The notes: a model not told the origin generated them from the letters alone. A stretch of DNA of 64,000 bases from Nitrospira sp. Ga0074138 (GCA_001464735.1 LNDU01000043.1:1-64000), one strand, 5' to 3'; numbered from the stretch's first letter, positions 17,250 to 25,902 are shown. A program made the numbers and translations.

Positions 17250-18059
17250 ATGCAATCGCCCCTTTTGCAACAAAAGCTCGATCAGCTGCGAACCCTCCTA
17301 ACAGAGATGGGCTCGGTCGTGGTGGCCTATTCCGGTGGAATCGACAGCACCTTCGTTCTGAAAGTCGCGCACGACCAACTTCACGAGAAGGCGGTCGGCA
17401 TCACGGCTATCTCACCGACGTTTCCATCTATTGAGTTGGAAGCCGCCGAAAGGATCGCTCAGGAGATCGGTGCCCGCCATGAAACCGTGCAGACGGATCA
17501 GCTGGCCATTGATGACTTCGTCAAAAACGACGCGAATCGCTGTTTTCACTGCAAGACCGACCTGTATCAACTTCTTGGTAATGTGCGGCAATCACGGGCG
17601 GCCGCGTATGTCGTCGATGGAACCAACCTGGACGATCTGGGTGATGACCGTCCCGGCATCAAAGCGGCTCGGGAATGGGGCGTGCGAAGCCCGCTCGTTG
17701 AGGCTGAACTGTCGAAAGTTGATATCCGCATCCTTGCCAAAGAGCTGGGACTTTCAAATTGGGACAAGCCGGCCGCTGCCTGCCTTTCATCAAGAATCCC
17801 GCGTGGAATCGTAATCACCAGCGCACAATTAAGCCGCGTCGAAGGAGCTGAAGCTGTGCTCCATCATGAAGGATTCCGTCATTTTCGAGTGCGAAATCAC
17901 GGTGAGATTGCGCGGATTGAATTGGCACAGGACGAACTCCCCCGGCTCATGGAATCAAATCGCTGTACGGAAATTAGTGCCAGGCTGAAAGAGCTGGGGT
18001 TTAAATTCGTAACGGTCGATCTGGAAGGCTACCGGCCGGGTGGAGTCACCCTAAGCTGA
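17250..18059 (+). CDS. larE: Sacrificial sulfur transferase LarE
   Basis: LarE activates and thiolates the pyridinium dicarboxylate precursor of the nickel pincer nucleotide cofactor, used by lactate racemase and relatives. The PP-loop SGGIDST is at residues 28-34, RCFHCKTDLYQLL near 97-109 is conserved in the family, and PAAACLSSRIPRG places the sacrificial-type cysteine at about residue 178. Length 269 is typical. No larB, larC or larA lies in the window; the partner genes must be elsewhere or the enzyme serves another LarA-like epimerase. It follows the M16 pair by 20 bases and its stop lies inside a long hairpin. Confidence 0.9.
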   Translation: MQSPLLQQKLDQLRTLLTEMGSVVVAYSGGIDSTFVLKVAHDQLHEKAVGITAISPTFPSIELEAAERIAQEIGARHETVQTDQLAIDDFVKNDANRCFHCKTDLYQLLGNVRQSRAAAYVVDGTNLDDLGDDRPGIKAAREWGVRSPLVEAELSKVDIRILAKELGLSNWDKPAAACLSSRIPRGIVITSAQLSRVEGAEAVLHHEGFRHFRVRNHGEIARIELAQDELPRLMESNRCTEISARLKELGFKFVTVDLEGYRPGGVTLS

Positions 18060-18067
18060 CTCCACCC
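18038..18067. terminator. Hairpin spanning the larE stop codon
   Basis: A perfect 11-bp stem, gggtggagtca at 18038-18048 and tgactccaccc at 18057-18067, with an eight-base loop. It lies between convergent larE and atpF (atpF stop at 18083) and would read the same in both transcripts, so it is a candidate bidirectional terminator. No T-run follows on either strand. Confidence 0.5.
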
Positions 18068-18082
18068 GCAGATCACGGCAAC

Positions 18083-18589
18083 TTAACGGGGCTGTGATTT
18101 GGAAAGCGCCTCAAGCGCCTCGTCTGCATATTTTTTGTGATCAGCCTCTACTAAGCTCCGCTGAACCACTTTCTCCGCTACCATCAAGGCGAGTTCTGTT
18201 GTCTGGGCTCGGATGTCTTGCAACGCCTTACGGCGCTCTTGCTCGATCTGACGCGTCGCATCACCTTTGATACGCTCCGCTTCTGCGGTCAACCGCTGTT
18301 CATTCTCATCGAGCAACCGTTGAGCCCGCTCCTTTGCCGTCGCGAGGATGGCCTCAGCCTCCTTCCCCGCCGTATTGAGCTTGGCTTCATATTCCTTGAG
18401 CCGTCGCTCGGCCTCAGACCGGTGCTGCTCGGCCTGATCGAGGCTGTCCTTAATTTTCTTTTCGCGTTCTTCCAAGGCGCTCAAGATACCGGGAAAGGCA
18501 TACTTGTAGAGCACGAACAGGAGAATCCCAAACGAAATGACTTCCCAGAAAATCAACGAGGAAAAAAAGTCAGGTTCAAACTGTGGCAT
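18083..18589 (-). CDS. atpF: ATP synthase F0 subunit b
   Basis: The peripheral-stalk subunit b: one N-terminal membrane helix (FFSSLIFWEVISFGILLFVLY) followed by a long charged coiled coil (RSEAERRLKEYEAKL, GDATRQIEQERRKALQDIRA) that reaches to F1. 168 residues is normal. It is the last gene of the F0 cluster; instead of the usual delta-alpha-gamma-beta-epsilon genes the next gene is the convergent larE, so F1 must be encoded elsewhere. Confidence 0.92.
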   Translation of the reverse strand: MPQFEPDFFSSLIFWEVISFGILLFVLYKYAFPGILSALEEREKKIKDSLDQAEQHRSEAERRLKEYEAKLNTAGKEAEAILATAKERAQRLLDENEQRLTAEAERIKGDATRQIEQERRKALQDIRAQTTELALMVAEKVVQRSLVEADHKKYADEALEALSKSQPR

Positions 18590-18674
18590 GTGCGTGTTCG
18601 TGAAACGTTAAGCGTGAATCGCTACACGAGAAAGATCTCTCGATGAACGGTTCACGAATAACGGTTAACGCTCC

Positions 18675-18905
18675 CTACTTCCGAAAACCCATGATGATGA
18701 AGGCGATGACCAAGCCATATAGCGCAATGGCTTCGACCAGCGCGAACCCGATCCACATGTACTTGGTGACGCGAGCTTCTGCTTCAGGCTGACGTGCCAC
18801 CACTTCAATCATCTTTCCGAAAATGTAGCCGATTCCCACACCGGCCCCGGCAAATCCTGCCGCGGCACATCCCATACCGATCAACCCTGCTGCTGCTGAA
18901 TCCAT
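18675..18905 (-). CDS. atpE: ATP synthase F0 subunit c
   Basis: A 76-residue hairpin of two membrane helices. The glycine/alanine-rich first helix (AAAGFAGAGVGIGYIFGKM), the polar loop VVARQPEAE and the second helix with the ion-carrying glutamate in GFALVEAIALYGLV are all present. The residues after the glutamate are Ala-Ile rather than Ser/Thr, so the site looks proton-specific rather than sodium-specific (inference). It forms the rotor ring of F0 in the inner membrane. Order atpB-atpE-atpF on the minus strand. Confidence 0.95.
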   Translation of the reverse strand: MDSAAAGLIGMGCAAAGFAGAGVGIGYIFGKMIEVVARQPEAEARVTKYMWIGFALVEAIALYGLVIAFIIMGFRK

Positions 18906-18941
18906 TATGTCTTACTCCTCCCTTGGCTAAACCCGCATGTG

Positions 18942-19691
18942 CTAATGCGCATGCTCTTCATGGCCATGTAAATGAAATGCGTCTCCCAAGTAGACGCACG
19001 TCAAGATCGTAAAAATATATGCTTGGATGAACGCAATACCAAATTCCAATAAATAGATCGCCACCGTAAACACGAAGGGTAACCACCCGATCAGCAAGCC
19101 CCCACTGATTGTGAGACCGAACAGAACCGCGAGCATGACGTGGCCAGCCGTCATATTGGCAAAGAGCCGCACCGCCAAGGAAATGGGCCGTGCAATCTGG
19201 CTGATGATCTCGATCGGGACCATGAGAGGCACCAGCCATCCTGGCGTGCCAGGCGGGATAAGAATGCCCAGAAACTTCACCCCGTGTATTGAGAAGCCCA
19301 CGACCAAGCTAATCCCATAGACCAGGAAGGAAAAGGCCGCCGTCACAATGATCTGGCTCGTCACGGTATAGGCCCCAGGAATGAGCCCGATGTAGTTGGA
19401 GAAGAGGATAAACACAAAGAGCGTGGCGACGAGGGGGAAAAATCGCATGCCATCTTTGCCCATGGTTTCCATGATCATGGTGCGAATGAAATCCACCATC
19501 ATCTCCGCCAAGCTCTGGAGCTTGCCTGGGACGAGCTTGCGCGATGATCCAGCCATAACCATCAGCACCGCTGCCACGGCAATGACAACCCACATAAACA
19601 CCACAGCTTTATTGATGGAGAGATCCAATCCACCGATCGAAATCGGGACCCAGCGTTGGAGTTCAAATTGATGAAGCGGACTTTCTTCCAT
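18942..19691 (-). CDS. atpB: ATP synthase F0 subunit a
   Basis: A 249-residue polytopic membrane protein forming the proton half-channels next to the c ring. The essential arginine sits in ISLAVRLFANMTAGHVML, and LEFGIAFIQAYIFTILTCVYLGDAFH is the classic C-terminal helix (read in two pieces: FGIAFIQAYIFTIL and YLGDAF). The N-terminal part includes SNYIGLIPGAYTVTSQI. It overlaps nothing; atpI lies 12 bases upstream and atpE 36 bases downstream. Confidence 0.95.
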   Translation of the reverse strand: MEESPLHQFELQRWVPISIGGLDLSINKAVVFMWVVIAVAAVLMVMAGSSRKLVPGKLQSLAEMMVDFIRTMIMETMGKDGMRFFPLVATLFVFILFSNYIGLIPGAYTVTSQIIVTAAFSFLVYGISLVVGFSIHGVKFLGILIPPGTPGWLVPLMVPIEIISQIARPISLAVRLFANMTAGHVMLAVLFGLTISGGLLIGWLPFVFTVAIYLLEFGIAFIQAYIFTILTCVYLGDAFHLHGHEEHAH

Positions 19692-19703
19692 GACGATCCT
19701 TAA

Positions 19704-19949
19704 CTATTCCCTGTTATTCGAGTTGTCTACTGCCTCTTGCCATCGCTGTACGGATCGGTAGACGCTTCTGATACCTGCCGCCAACCCAAAGACCAACCCC
19801 ACAACAAGCCCCCACGGAGCCGACTCTAGCAGATAGGCATCAATCGCCCATCCAAGCCCACCGCCGACGATTAGCGCAGCCAGCAGTTCCGTTCCGATTC
19901 GAACGGCTTGACCAAGCCCCGCGTATAGAGGATCTTGTGAAGGGGCCAT
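19704..19949 (-). CDS. atpI: AtpI/AtpZ-type ATP synthase accessory membrane protein
   Basis: About 81 residues from ATG 19949 with two membrane helices (GTELLAALIVGGGLGWAIDAYL and WGLVVGLVFGLAAGIRSVYR). Length, helix count and position in front of atpB fit AtpI/AtpZ, small proteins that assist c-ring assembly or magnesium supply to the ATP synthase. The longer frame to 20024 adds a basic leader without ribosome binding site. It opens the F0 cluster. Confidence 0.78.
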   Translation of the reverse strand: MAPSQDPLYAGLGQAVRIGTELLAALIVGGGLGWAIDAYLLESAPWGLVVGLVFGLAAGIRSVYRSVQRWQEAVDNSNNRE

Positions 19950-20121
19950 CCCAAACCCACGGAAGGCGAGAGCACGTGAGCAGAACTCTGCCCGTGATGG
20001 GGTTCGCAATTTAAACAAAACCATGCTTGCAATGTCAAGCGGTTAGAGGGCTATGCGCGCAGAAATTGCTTCGGTATATACGGTATAGTGATCTCCCGTT
20101 CGTGTTGAGAATACGTCGCCT

Positions 20122-21600
20122 ATGCCCACAATCTTACCCTCATCGATCCCATTCCTACACAGTTCCCCTTCCCCTCTTATTCTGATACGCCCTGCTCCCT
20201 CGGCAAGCCCGTTTGAACTGTACTCGAAGATCGCATCAGCTCGATGCCCTTCGTTTCTCTTTGAGAGCGGTACCGGTGATGGCACCATGGGACGCTATTC
20301 ATACTTTGGCGTTGATCCCTATCAAACACTGTCTGGGAAGGGAGATACCTGTGTGTGCCGATCGATTCAAGGCCGCATGGATCCAGACACATCTCCGTTT
20401 CAATATGTGACGCACCTCCTAAACCGTCAGCGGATCGTTCGTCCTCCCGAGGCTCCGCCATTTTTTGGCGGCGCGGTCGGCTATTTGAGCTATGATCTCG
20501 CACGCCAGTTCGAGAGGTTGCCATCTCTAGCCTTAGATGACCTTGCCTGCCCTGAGCTGGAGTTCGCATTTTTCGATCTTGTCGGGGCAATCGATCATGA
20601 GCTGAACCAGCTGGTGCTCATGTTCTGTCCTCCTCTTGACCGATTTTTGGGTGAGCCTCGTGAAAAACTATTTCGCGAGGGAAAGGATCGACTGGCCGAG
20701 CTTGAAGCTCGATTGACCAGACCTGACATGGTAGACGCGCACGGGAGTCATCTTGGTCGCCTAACATTTACACCGGAGCAGGAGCAGACGAACTATAGTC
20801 GGAACGTGCGCCGGTGTCAGGAATACATCTCAGCCGGTGACATCTATCAAGCCAACCTCTCCCACCGGTTCAACGTAACCGGTTCGGCATTCTCCTCTCT
20901 CGGGGACCTTCAAACCGATCTGTCTGCCTATAGTCGCTTGCGCACGTTGAACCCGTCCCCCTTCTCGGGAATACTCCGGTTTGACGCAGTTCGCCTCATC
21001 AGCTCCTCACCGGAGCGGCTCGTTCGCCTGGAAGGGGATCGAGCCGATACGAGGCCGATCGCGGGAACGAGGCCTCGCGGAACAAACGCCGAGGACGATC
21101 AGCGACTGATCCATGAGTTGCGGGTCAATGAAAAGGAATGCGCGGAACATGTCATGCTGGTTGACCTTGAGCGGAATGACCTCGGGCGAGTCTGTCATTT
21201 CGGGAGCGTCCAGGTGGATGAATTGATGACCTTGGAGCAATATTCTCATGTCACCCATCTGGTTTCCCATGTGGCCGGCACCCTCAAAGATCATGCGACT
21301 GGCTTTGATCTGCTGAAAGCCATGTTTCCAGGTGGGACGATTACCGGGGTACCTAAGATCCGCTGCATGGAGATCATCGAGGAGTTGGAGCCGGTACGCC
21401 GCGGTCCTTACACCGGCTCGATGGGTTACCTCAGCTGGAGTGGGGACCTCGATTTCAATATCCTGATACGTACGCTGGTCATGAAGAATGGCCAGGGCTA
21501 TCTCCAGGTCGGAGCAGGGATTGTGGCCGATTCCGACCCGACACGCGAATATGAAGAAACCATCCATAAAGCCCAGGCTTTCTTCAGCGCCTTTTCATAG
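20122..21600 (+). CDS. Chorismate-utilising enzyme: aminodeoxychorismate synthase I or anthranilate synthase I
   Basis: A 492-residue chorismate-binding enzyme with SSSPERLVRLEGD, RPIAGTRPRG, LVDLERNDLGRVC, FPGGTITGVPKIR and GPYTGSMGYLSW. The partner gene is a class IV aminotransferase (PabC-like), which argues for folate-pathway PabB. Against this, the motif reads PIAGT, as in TrpE, whereas the classical PabB mechanism uses the lysine of PIKGT. No glutamine amidotransferase (pabA/trpG) is adjacent. It makes either 4-amino-4-deoxychorismate or anthranilate in the cytoplasm. The aminotransferase starts four bases after its stop. Confidence 0.82.
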   Translation: MPTILPSSIPFLHSSPSPLILIRPAPSASPFELYSKIASARCPSFLFESGTGDGTMGRYSYFGVDPYQTLSGKGDTCVCRSIQGRMDPDTSPFQYVTHLLNRQRIVRPPEAPPFFGGAVGYLSYDLARQFERLPSLALDDLACPELEFAFFDLVGAIDHELNQLVLMFCPPLDRFLGEPREKLFREGKDRLAELEARLTRPDMVDAHGSHLGRLTFTPEQEQTNYSRNVRRCQEYISAGDIYQANLSHRFNVTGSAFSSLGDLQTDLSAYSRLRTLNPSPFSGILRFDAVRLISSSPERLVRLEGDRADTRPIAGTRPRGTNAEDDQRLIHELRVNEKECAEHVMLVDLERNDLGRVCHFGSVQVDELMTLEQYSHVTHLVSHVAGTLKDHATGFDLLKAMFPGGTITGVPKIRCMEIIEELEPVRRGPYTGSMGYLSWSGDLDFNILIRTLVMKNGQGYLQVGAGIVADSDPTREYEETIHKAQAFFSAFS

Positions 21601-21604
21601 CCCC

Positions 21605-22492
21605 ATGTGGATTTACTTGAATAACAAGTTCGTGAAAGACGAAGACGCCCTGATCTCCGTCTTCGACCATGGGTTTCTCTACGGAGATGGAGTGTATGAA
21701 ACGCTGCGCTCATATGGCCCTCATGTCTTTATGCAAGACCAACATCTGTCACGGCTGTTCCGTTCCGCAAGGGCAATCGGGCTGACGATCCCGATTTCCA
21801 TGAAGAGCTTGGCTGACATTCTGCAGGAAGCTATGATCCGCAACGAGGTTGGAACCGATCAGCAGGATGCCTATTTAAGAATCACCGTTTCACGAGGGGC
21901 GGGAGACATCGGATTGGACCCGGCACTCTGTTCGTCACCGACCGTTGTCGTGATGGCCAAGCCTCTCGTGCCCCCAGCGTCCCATCTCTATGAAACAGGC
22001 GTGAAGGTGATCATTGCGTCCACGAAACGGAATTTGCCGGGCGCGTTGTCGCCGCAGATCAAGTCCACAAACTTCCTGAACAACATCCAGGCTAAACGCG
22101 AAGCCATCGCAGCAGGCGCATTCGACAGTATCCTGCTTAATTGGGAGCAGCATCTGACTGAATGCACCATCAGCAATGTGTTCCTTGTCCTCGACGGCAC
22201 ATTGCGAACGCCAGCTCTGGAATGCGGCTTGCTCGATGGCATCACCAGAATGATCGTGATTCAGTTGGCCAGAGAGCTCGACATCCACACCGACGAAGGT
22301 CGCTATACCGTTGACGACTTGTCCAAGGCCGACGAATGCTTCCTCACGAACACCAGTATGGAAATCATGCCGGTGACTTCCGTCGACCGTCGAGCTGTCG
22401 GCGACGGAAAGCCAGGTCCACTGACCCTGAAGCTAAGGGAGCAATTCCCAGCGATGCGAGGCCGATACGGGAATATACTTCATACTCGATAA
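21605..22492 (+). CDS. Class IV PLP aminotransferase (PabC / IlvE / Dat-like)
   Basis: The 295-residue product starts MWIYLNNKFV and carries SVFDHGFLYGDGVYETLR, the catalytic lysine in SPQIKSTNFLNNIQ (about residue 153) and LLNWEQHLTECTISNVF, LLDGITR and ECFLTNTSMEIMPV. This fold type IV family holds aminodeoxychorismate lyase, branched-chain and D-amino acid aminotransferases; motif inspection alone does not separate them. Position immediately behind a pabB/trpE-like gene suggests PabC (4-aminobenzoate formation). Confidence 0.85.
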   Translation: MWIYLNNKFVKDEDALISVFDHGFLYGDGVYETLRSYGPHVFMQDQHLSRLFRSARAIGLTIPISMKSLADILQEAMIRNEVGTDQQDAYLRITVSRGAGDIGLDPALCSSPTVVVMAKPLVPPASHLYETGVKVIIASTKRNLPGALSPQIKSTNFLNNIQAKREAIAAGAFDSILLNWEQHLTECTISNVFLVLDGTLRTPALECGLLDGITRMIVIQLARELDIHTDEGRYTVDDLSKADECFLTNTSMEIMPVTSVDRRAVGDGKPGPLTLKLREQFPAMRGRYGNILHTR

Positions 22493-22589
22493 GCCCTCAT
22501 CTTCCCGTTTTCTCTCATCATTCTTCTGCTCCCCAAACACAAGATCTGCATTTCCTTGACAGGCAGTGACAGACTGCTATCGTTTGACC

Positions 22590-23291
22590 ATGCTAAAACC
22601 TAACACACTGCATCACTCCTCAACGTTCCGGCCTGTCATGACTATCCTCGTCGCATTGAGCGGCAGCATCCTGCTGGCTGTTCCAAGTGATAGCCGTGCA
22701 GAGATGTACCAATATGTCGATGCCAAGGGGACAATATCGCTCACCAACGTTCCCTCTGACTCTCGATACCGCCGGATCGACCTCCACCCAAATCGGCTCC
22801 ATCCCATTCTCTCAGAGGAGGAATTGGAACCGGTAATCCGTCGATTCTCACAGCAGCATCAACTACACCCTGCGCTTATCCGCGCCATCATTAAGGCTGA
22901 ATCGGATTTCGACCCTCGTGCGGTCTCACGAGCCGGAGCCATCGGATTGATGCAATTGATGCCGCAAACGGCAGTGAGATTGGAGGTCCGTGACCTCTAT
23001 GACCCCGAGGACAATATCGGAGGAGGGACAAAGTACTTACGCCAGTTGCTCGACCGATTCCGTGGCAACCTTCCACTGGCGCTCGCTGCCTATAACGCCG
23101 GGGAGCATGTCGTCGATCGTTACCGAGCTCTTCCGCCAATTACCGAAACCCGCCACTATGTCCGCAAGGTCTTGCGATACTACCGACTCTTCCTCGCCCG
23201 TGACCTTGCCGTGACCGGACACGTCATCCCCTCTTCGGAGTACGCAATGCCACAACCCGCCCCCGTGTCTTCGGTTCAGTCAGGCCAGTAG
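22590..23291 (+). CDS. Lytic transglycosylase with DUF4124-like N-terminus
   Basis: A secreted SLT-domain enzyme of about 233 residues. After the signal segment (MTILVALSGSILLAVPSDSRAE) comes a short DUF4124-type strand pair, EMYQYVDAKGTISLTNVP, then the SLT domain with the catalytic glutamate in IIKAESDFDPRAVSRAGA, GLMQLMPQTA and LALAAYNAGE. It cleaves peptidoglycan in the periplasm. Start ATG 22590 chosen over GTG 22566. Its last 68 bases overlap the 3' end of the convergent nadB gene, so the C-terminal ~20 residues are doubly coding. Confidence 0.88.
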   Translation: MLKPNTLHHSSTFRPVMTILVALSGSILLAVPSDSRAEMYQYVDAKGTISLTNVPSDSRYRRIDLHPNRLHPILSEEELEPVIRRFSQQHQLHPALIRAIIKAESDFDPRAVSRAGAIGLMQLMPQTAVRLEVRDLYDPEDNIGGGTKYLRQLLDRFRGNLPLALAAYNAGEHVVDRYRALPPITETRHYVRKVLRYYRLFLARDLAVTGHVIPSSEYAMPQPAPVSSVQSGQ

Positions 23292-24858
23292 TTCGGCCCC
23301 CCAAATATAATTGACTATGCTGTTTCCAGCCCGGTCGTTTGGATCCTGGAAAATCGGATCGGTAATGGGCGCCCACGCTATTTTCTCTCCAGAGCGCAGC
23401 TTCTGCCACGCAATGCGCCACTTGCACCATATTCTTGACCTCCAGATCGGCCCTCCCCGGAAAGGATTGGGACACCATCTGTTCCCACCGCGCAAGCTGG
23501 GCCGTAGCACGAACGAGCGACTCCCGAGAACGGATAAGCCCCACTTGCCCCCACATGATCCGCCGAAGCGAACTGCGTACTTTTTCGGCATCCTCCAATC
23601 GTTCCAACCGACCGCTCCTCAGGCGCTCCACATGATGAGTCACATCAGGCATCGAACGGCGTGAGGCCCAGGCGACAGCGGCCACACCGGCCCGCATCCC
23701 AAACACTAATCCCTCGAGCAATGAATTGCTGGCCAGCCTGTTGGCGCCGTGCACACCGCTACAGGCAACCTCGCCCGCCGCAAAAAGACCCGGCAAGGTC
23801 GTAGCCCCGTTGAGGTCGGTCGCCACCCCCCCCATCATGTAATGGGCGCTTGGAGAGACCGGAATCCATTCTTCCGTGATATCGATATCATGACGGAGAC
23901 AGGTCGCATAGATCGTCGGGAATCGCCGTTTGACAAAACTCGCCCCTAAGTGAGTCACATCAAGGTAGACATGCCGAGCACGCGTCGCTGCCATTTCCGC
24001 CCAGATCGCCCGCGCAACGATATCCCTCGGGGCCAAGGCGCCGAGCGGGTGATACTGTGACATGAAGGTCTCTCCCCTGTTATTGCGCAGCTGACCGCCC
24101 TCTCCTCGCATGGCTTCTGACAACAAAAAAGGCGGGCTTGAGGGCAGATACAACGAGGTCGGGTGAAACTGGACGAATTCCATGTCCTGGAGTTGCGCTC
24201 CTGCACGAAATGCCATGGCCATACCGTCGCCGGTTGCATTCGGCGGATTGGTGGTGCGAGCAAAAATCTGTCCCGCCCCCCCTGTCGACAGAACGACGGC
24301 TTTTGCAGGAATAATGAATTGTTCCCCTGAATGCTCATCAAGCACCACTGCTCCGCAACATCGGCCTTCCTCAACCACGAGATCGACGGTGAAATGGTAA
24401 TCCAGCCGGACGATCCGCTTGTGTCGCGTAGCCTGCGCCATCAGCACCCGCACCATTTCGTTTCCTGTCGCATCGCCTCTCGCACGGAGGATTCGGCTAC
24501 GGCTGTGAGCCGCTTCCCGAGCAAAAGCAAACTTCCCCCCGGATTTGTCGAATTTCGCGCCCCAGCGAATGAGCTCTTGAATCCGATCCGGCCCCTCCTC
24601 AACTAAAACACGCACCGCTTCACGACGACACAGGCCGTGTCCGGCCTTCACAGTATCCGTCAAATGAATGGCAACATCATCCTCTTCACTCAAGGCCACG
24701 GCGACACCGCCTTGTGCGAAGATGGAATTGCTTTGTAAGGGATGGCCCTTGGTGAGAACGATCACTCGACCGACTCGACAGAGGTCCAGGGCGGCACGAA
24801 GCCCAGCGACTCCGCTGCCGATGACGAGAAAATCTGCTTCCAGGGCGCTTCGCGGCAT
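23224..24858 (-). CDS. nadB: L-aspartate oxidase
   Basis: NadB oxidises L-aspartate to iminoaspartate, the first step of de novo NAD synthesis. The FAD-binding loop is DFLVIGSGVAGLRAALDL at the N-terminus; SNSIFAQGGVAVAL, VQFHPTSLYLPSS, MRGEGGQLRN, SAHYMMGGVATDL and GEVACSGVHGANRLASNS are succinate-dehydrogenase-family blocks. ATG 24858 (544 aa) is chosen because it lies two bases after the upstream gene stop; the longer frame would read back through that gene. The 3' end overlaps the transglycosylase gene by 68 bases. Confidence 0.94.
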   Translation of the reverse strand: MPRSALEADFLVIGSGVAGLRAALDLCRVGRVIVLTKGHPLQSNSIFAQGGVAVALSEEDDVAIHLTDTVKAGHGLCRREAVRVLVEEGPDRIQELIRWGAKFDKSGGKFAFAREAAHSRSRILRARGDATGNEMVRVLMAQATRHKRIVRLDYHFTVDLVVEEGRCCGAVVLDEHSGEQFIIPAKAVVLSTGGAGQIFARTTNPPNATGDGMAMAFRAGAQLQDMEFVQFHPTSLYLPSSPPFLLSEAMRGEGGQLRNNRGETFMSQYHPLGALAPRDIVARAIWAEMAATRARHVYLDVTHLGASFVKRRFPTIYATCLRHDIDITEEWIPVSPSAHYMMGGVATDLNGATTLPGLFAAGEVACSGVHGANRLASNSLLEGLVFGMRAGVAAVAWASRRSMPDVTHHVERLRSGRLERLEDAEKVRSSLRRIMWGQVGLIRSRESLVRATAQLARWEQMVSQSFPGRADLEVKNMVQVAHCVAEAALWRENSVGAHYRSDFPGSKRPGWKQHSQLYLGGRTTGLTEPKTRGRVVALRTPKRG

Positions 24859-24860
24859 CG

Positions 24861-25376
24861 TTATCGTGGAAGGGTCTGCGATGCGGGAGGTTCTGCCAAC
24901 AGCTGTTTTGTCTTCATTCCGAAAGGCACATCTCCTTGCGCGCCGCGCAGGAGAATCGAGTGCGTACCAACCCATTGTAGCCGTGCAAGGCCTCGTTGTC
25001 GGACCCCCATGTCAGTGGCGTCTCGTTTCCACGTCCCTTGCCAATGGATGAGCACGTTGATATCGTCCTTTTCAAGCGTGACCCGTTCGATCTTGAACTC
25101 GAGGGAGATGGCGGAAAAGGCTGTGAAATCCATTTCAACCTGCCGTTTCAGTTCGTCCAGCTGATCCATCGGCAACAGCAGGGCATGGAACTCGGACCGA
25201 TCCTTTCGTTGATAGGCACTCCGCAAGGATTCCACCGCTTGATCGATACGCAGGAGTCGCTCATGCTCTGCTGGGTATCGGATGGGCTTCGACGGGCACC
25301 CAACGATCGCGATAGCAAGCACGATCAGCCACACAATGGTTGGAGGCCGTAAAAAACCAATCCTTCCAAGATACAT
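24861..25376 (-). CDS. Putative lipoprotein of unknown function
   Basis: About 171 residues. A hydrophobic leader (PPTIVWLIVLAIAIVGC) ends in a lipobox-like AIVGC with cysteine near residue 27, so the protein is probably a periplasm-facing lipoprotein. The mature part (AEHERLLRIDQAVESLRSAYQRKD, then LEFKIERVTLEKDDINVLIHWQGTW) resembles small NTF2-like or nuclear-transport-type folds in pattern, but I do not recognise a family. It sits immediately upstream of nadB with a two-base gap and is probably co-transcribed. Start may also be 25394. Confidence 0.6.
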   Translation of the reverse strand: MYLGRIGFLRPPTIVWLIVLAIAIVGCPSKPIRYPAEHERLLRIDQAVESLRSAYQRKDRSEFHALLLPMDQLDELKRQVEMDFTAFSAISLEFKIERVTLEKDDINVLIHWQGTWKRDATDMGVRQRGLARLQWVGTHSILLRGAQGDVPFGMKTKQLLAEPPASQTLPR

Positions 25377-25470
25377 GGTGGTGCAGTATAGCATAAGGGG
25401 AAAAGGCGCCGTGACCTTGCATTTTCAGCGGAAAGCTTTTAGACTCGCCCCTCCTTAGGAGATACAGAAC

Positions 25471-25566
25471 ATGTCAAGCGTCCTGAAGAAACGGCGAAAG
25501 AAGATGCGCAAGCACAAGTATAAGAAGCTGCGCCAGCGCCAGAAGTTTCTTCGCCGAAAAAGCTAA
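25471..25566 (+). CDS. bS22-like ribosomal peptide (AURKAIP1/COX24 domain)
   Basis: A 31-residue, extremely basic peptide (MSSVLKKRRKKMRKHKYKK...) with TAGGAGAT upstream. It matches the AURKAIP1/COX24 domain, whose mycobacterial member bS22 is a tiny protein buried in the 30S subunit near the decoding centre; the mitochondrial homologue is mS38. Fifteen or more of the 31 residues are lysine or arginine, consistent with rRNA burial. Too short for standard gene-length filters. It lies 30 bases ahead of the next small gene and is probably co-transcribed with it. Confidence 0.82.
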   Translation: MSSVLKKRRKKMRKHKYKKLRQRQKFLRRKS

Positions 25567-25596
25567 GTTCTACCGGCGTGGCCGGAGGAGGGAACC

Positions 25597-25815
25597 GTGG
25601 CCGAAGGGAAGAAAGTCCGCATCCGCGTACGAACGGTCAATTGTACCTACGTGGGCGACTTCCTCGTCCCTCCGATGCGGCATCGCGTCTCTGATGCGAT
25701 CAACGAAGAAGCCCGTCTCTTTATCAGCCTGACCGACGTCGTTGTCGACGATAAGGAGCGATCGGATTTCATTGCGATCAATAAGAATCTAATCGAGTCG
25801 ATCGCTCAACTCTAG
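25597..25815 (+). CDS. Short conserved hypothetical protein (possibly DUF6812)
   Basis: A 72-residue protein from GTG 25597 with GGAGGAGGG just before it. It is beta-rich with no membrane segment: KVRIRVRTVNCTYVGDF, PPMRHRVSDAINEE, FISLTDVVVDDKERSDFI. The pattern suggests a small barrel, similar to the short proteins I associate from memory with DUF6812, in which an RNA- or nucleotide-binding role has been guessed but not shown. Its tight link to the bS22-like peptide hints at a translation-related job. Confidence 0.65.
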   Translation: MAEGKKVRIRVRTVNCTYVGDFLVPPMRHRVSDAINEEARLFISLTDVVVDDKERSDFIAINKNLIESIAQL

Positions 25816-25902
25816 TCGTTTCCTCTCACCCTCGTCAGCGTACTCGTTCAGCGTTGCCGTGAGCGAGGGCACGATTTCGTGCCGACACACCACCCGACCA
25901 CA

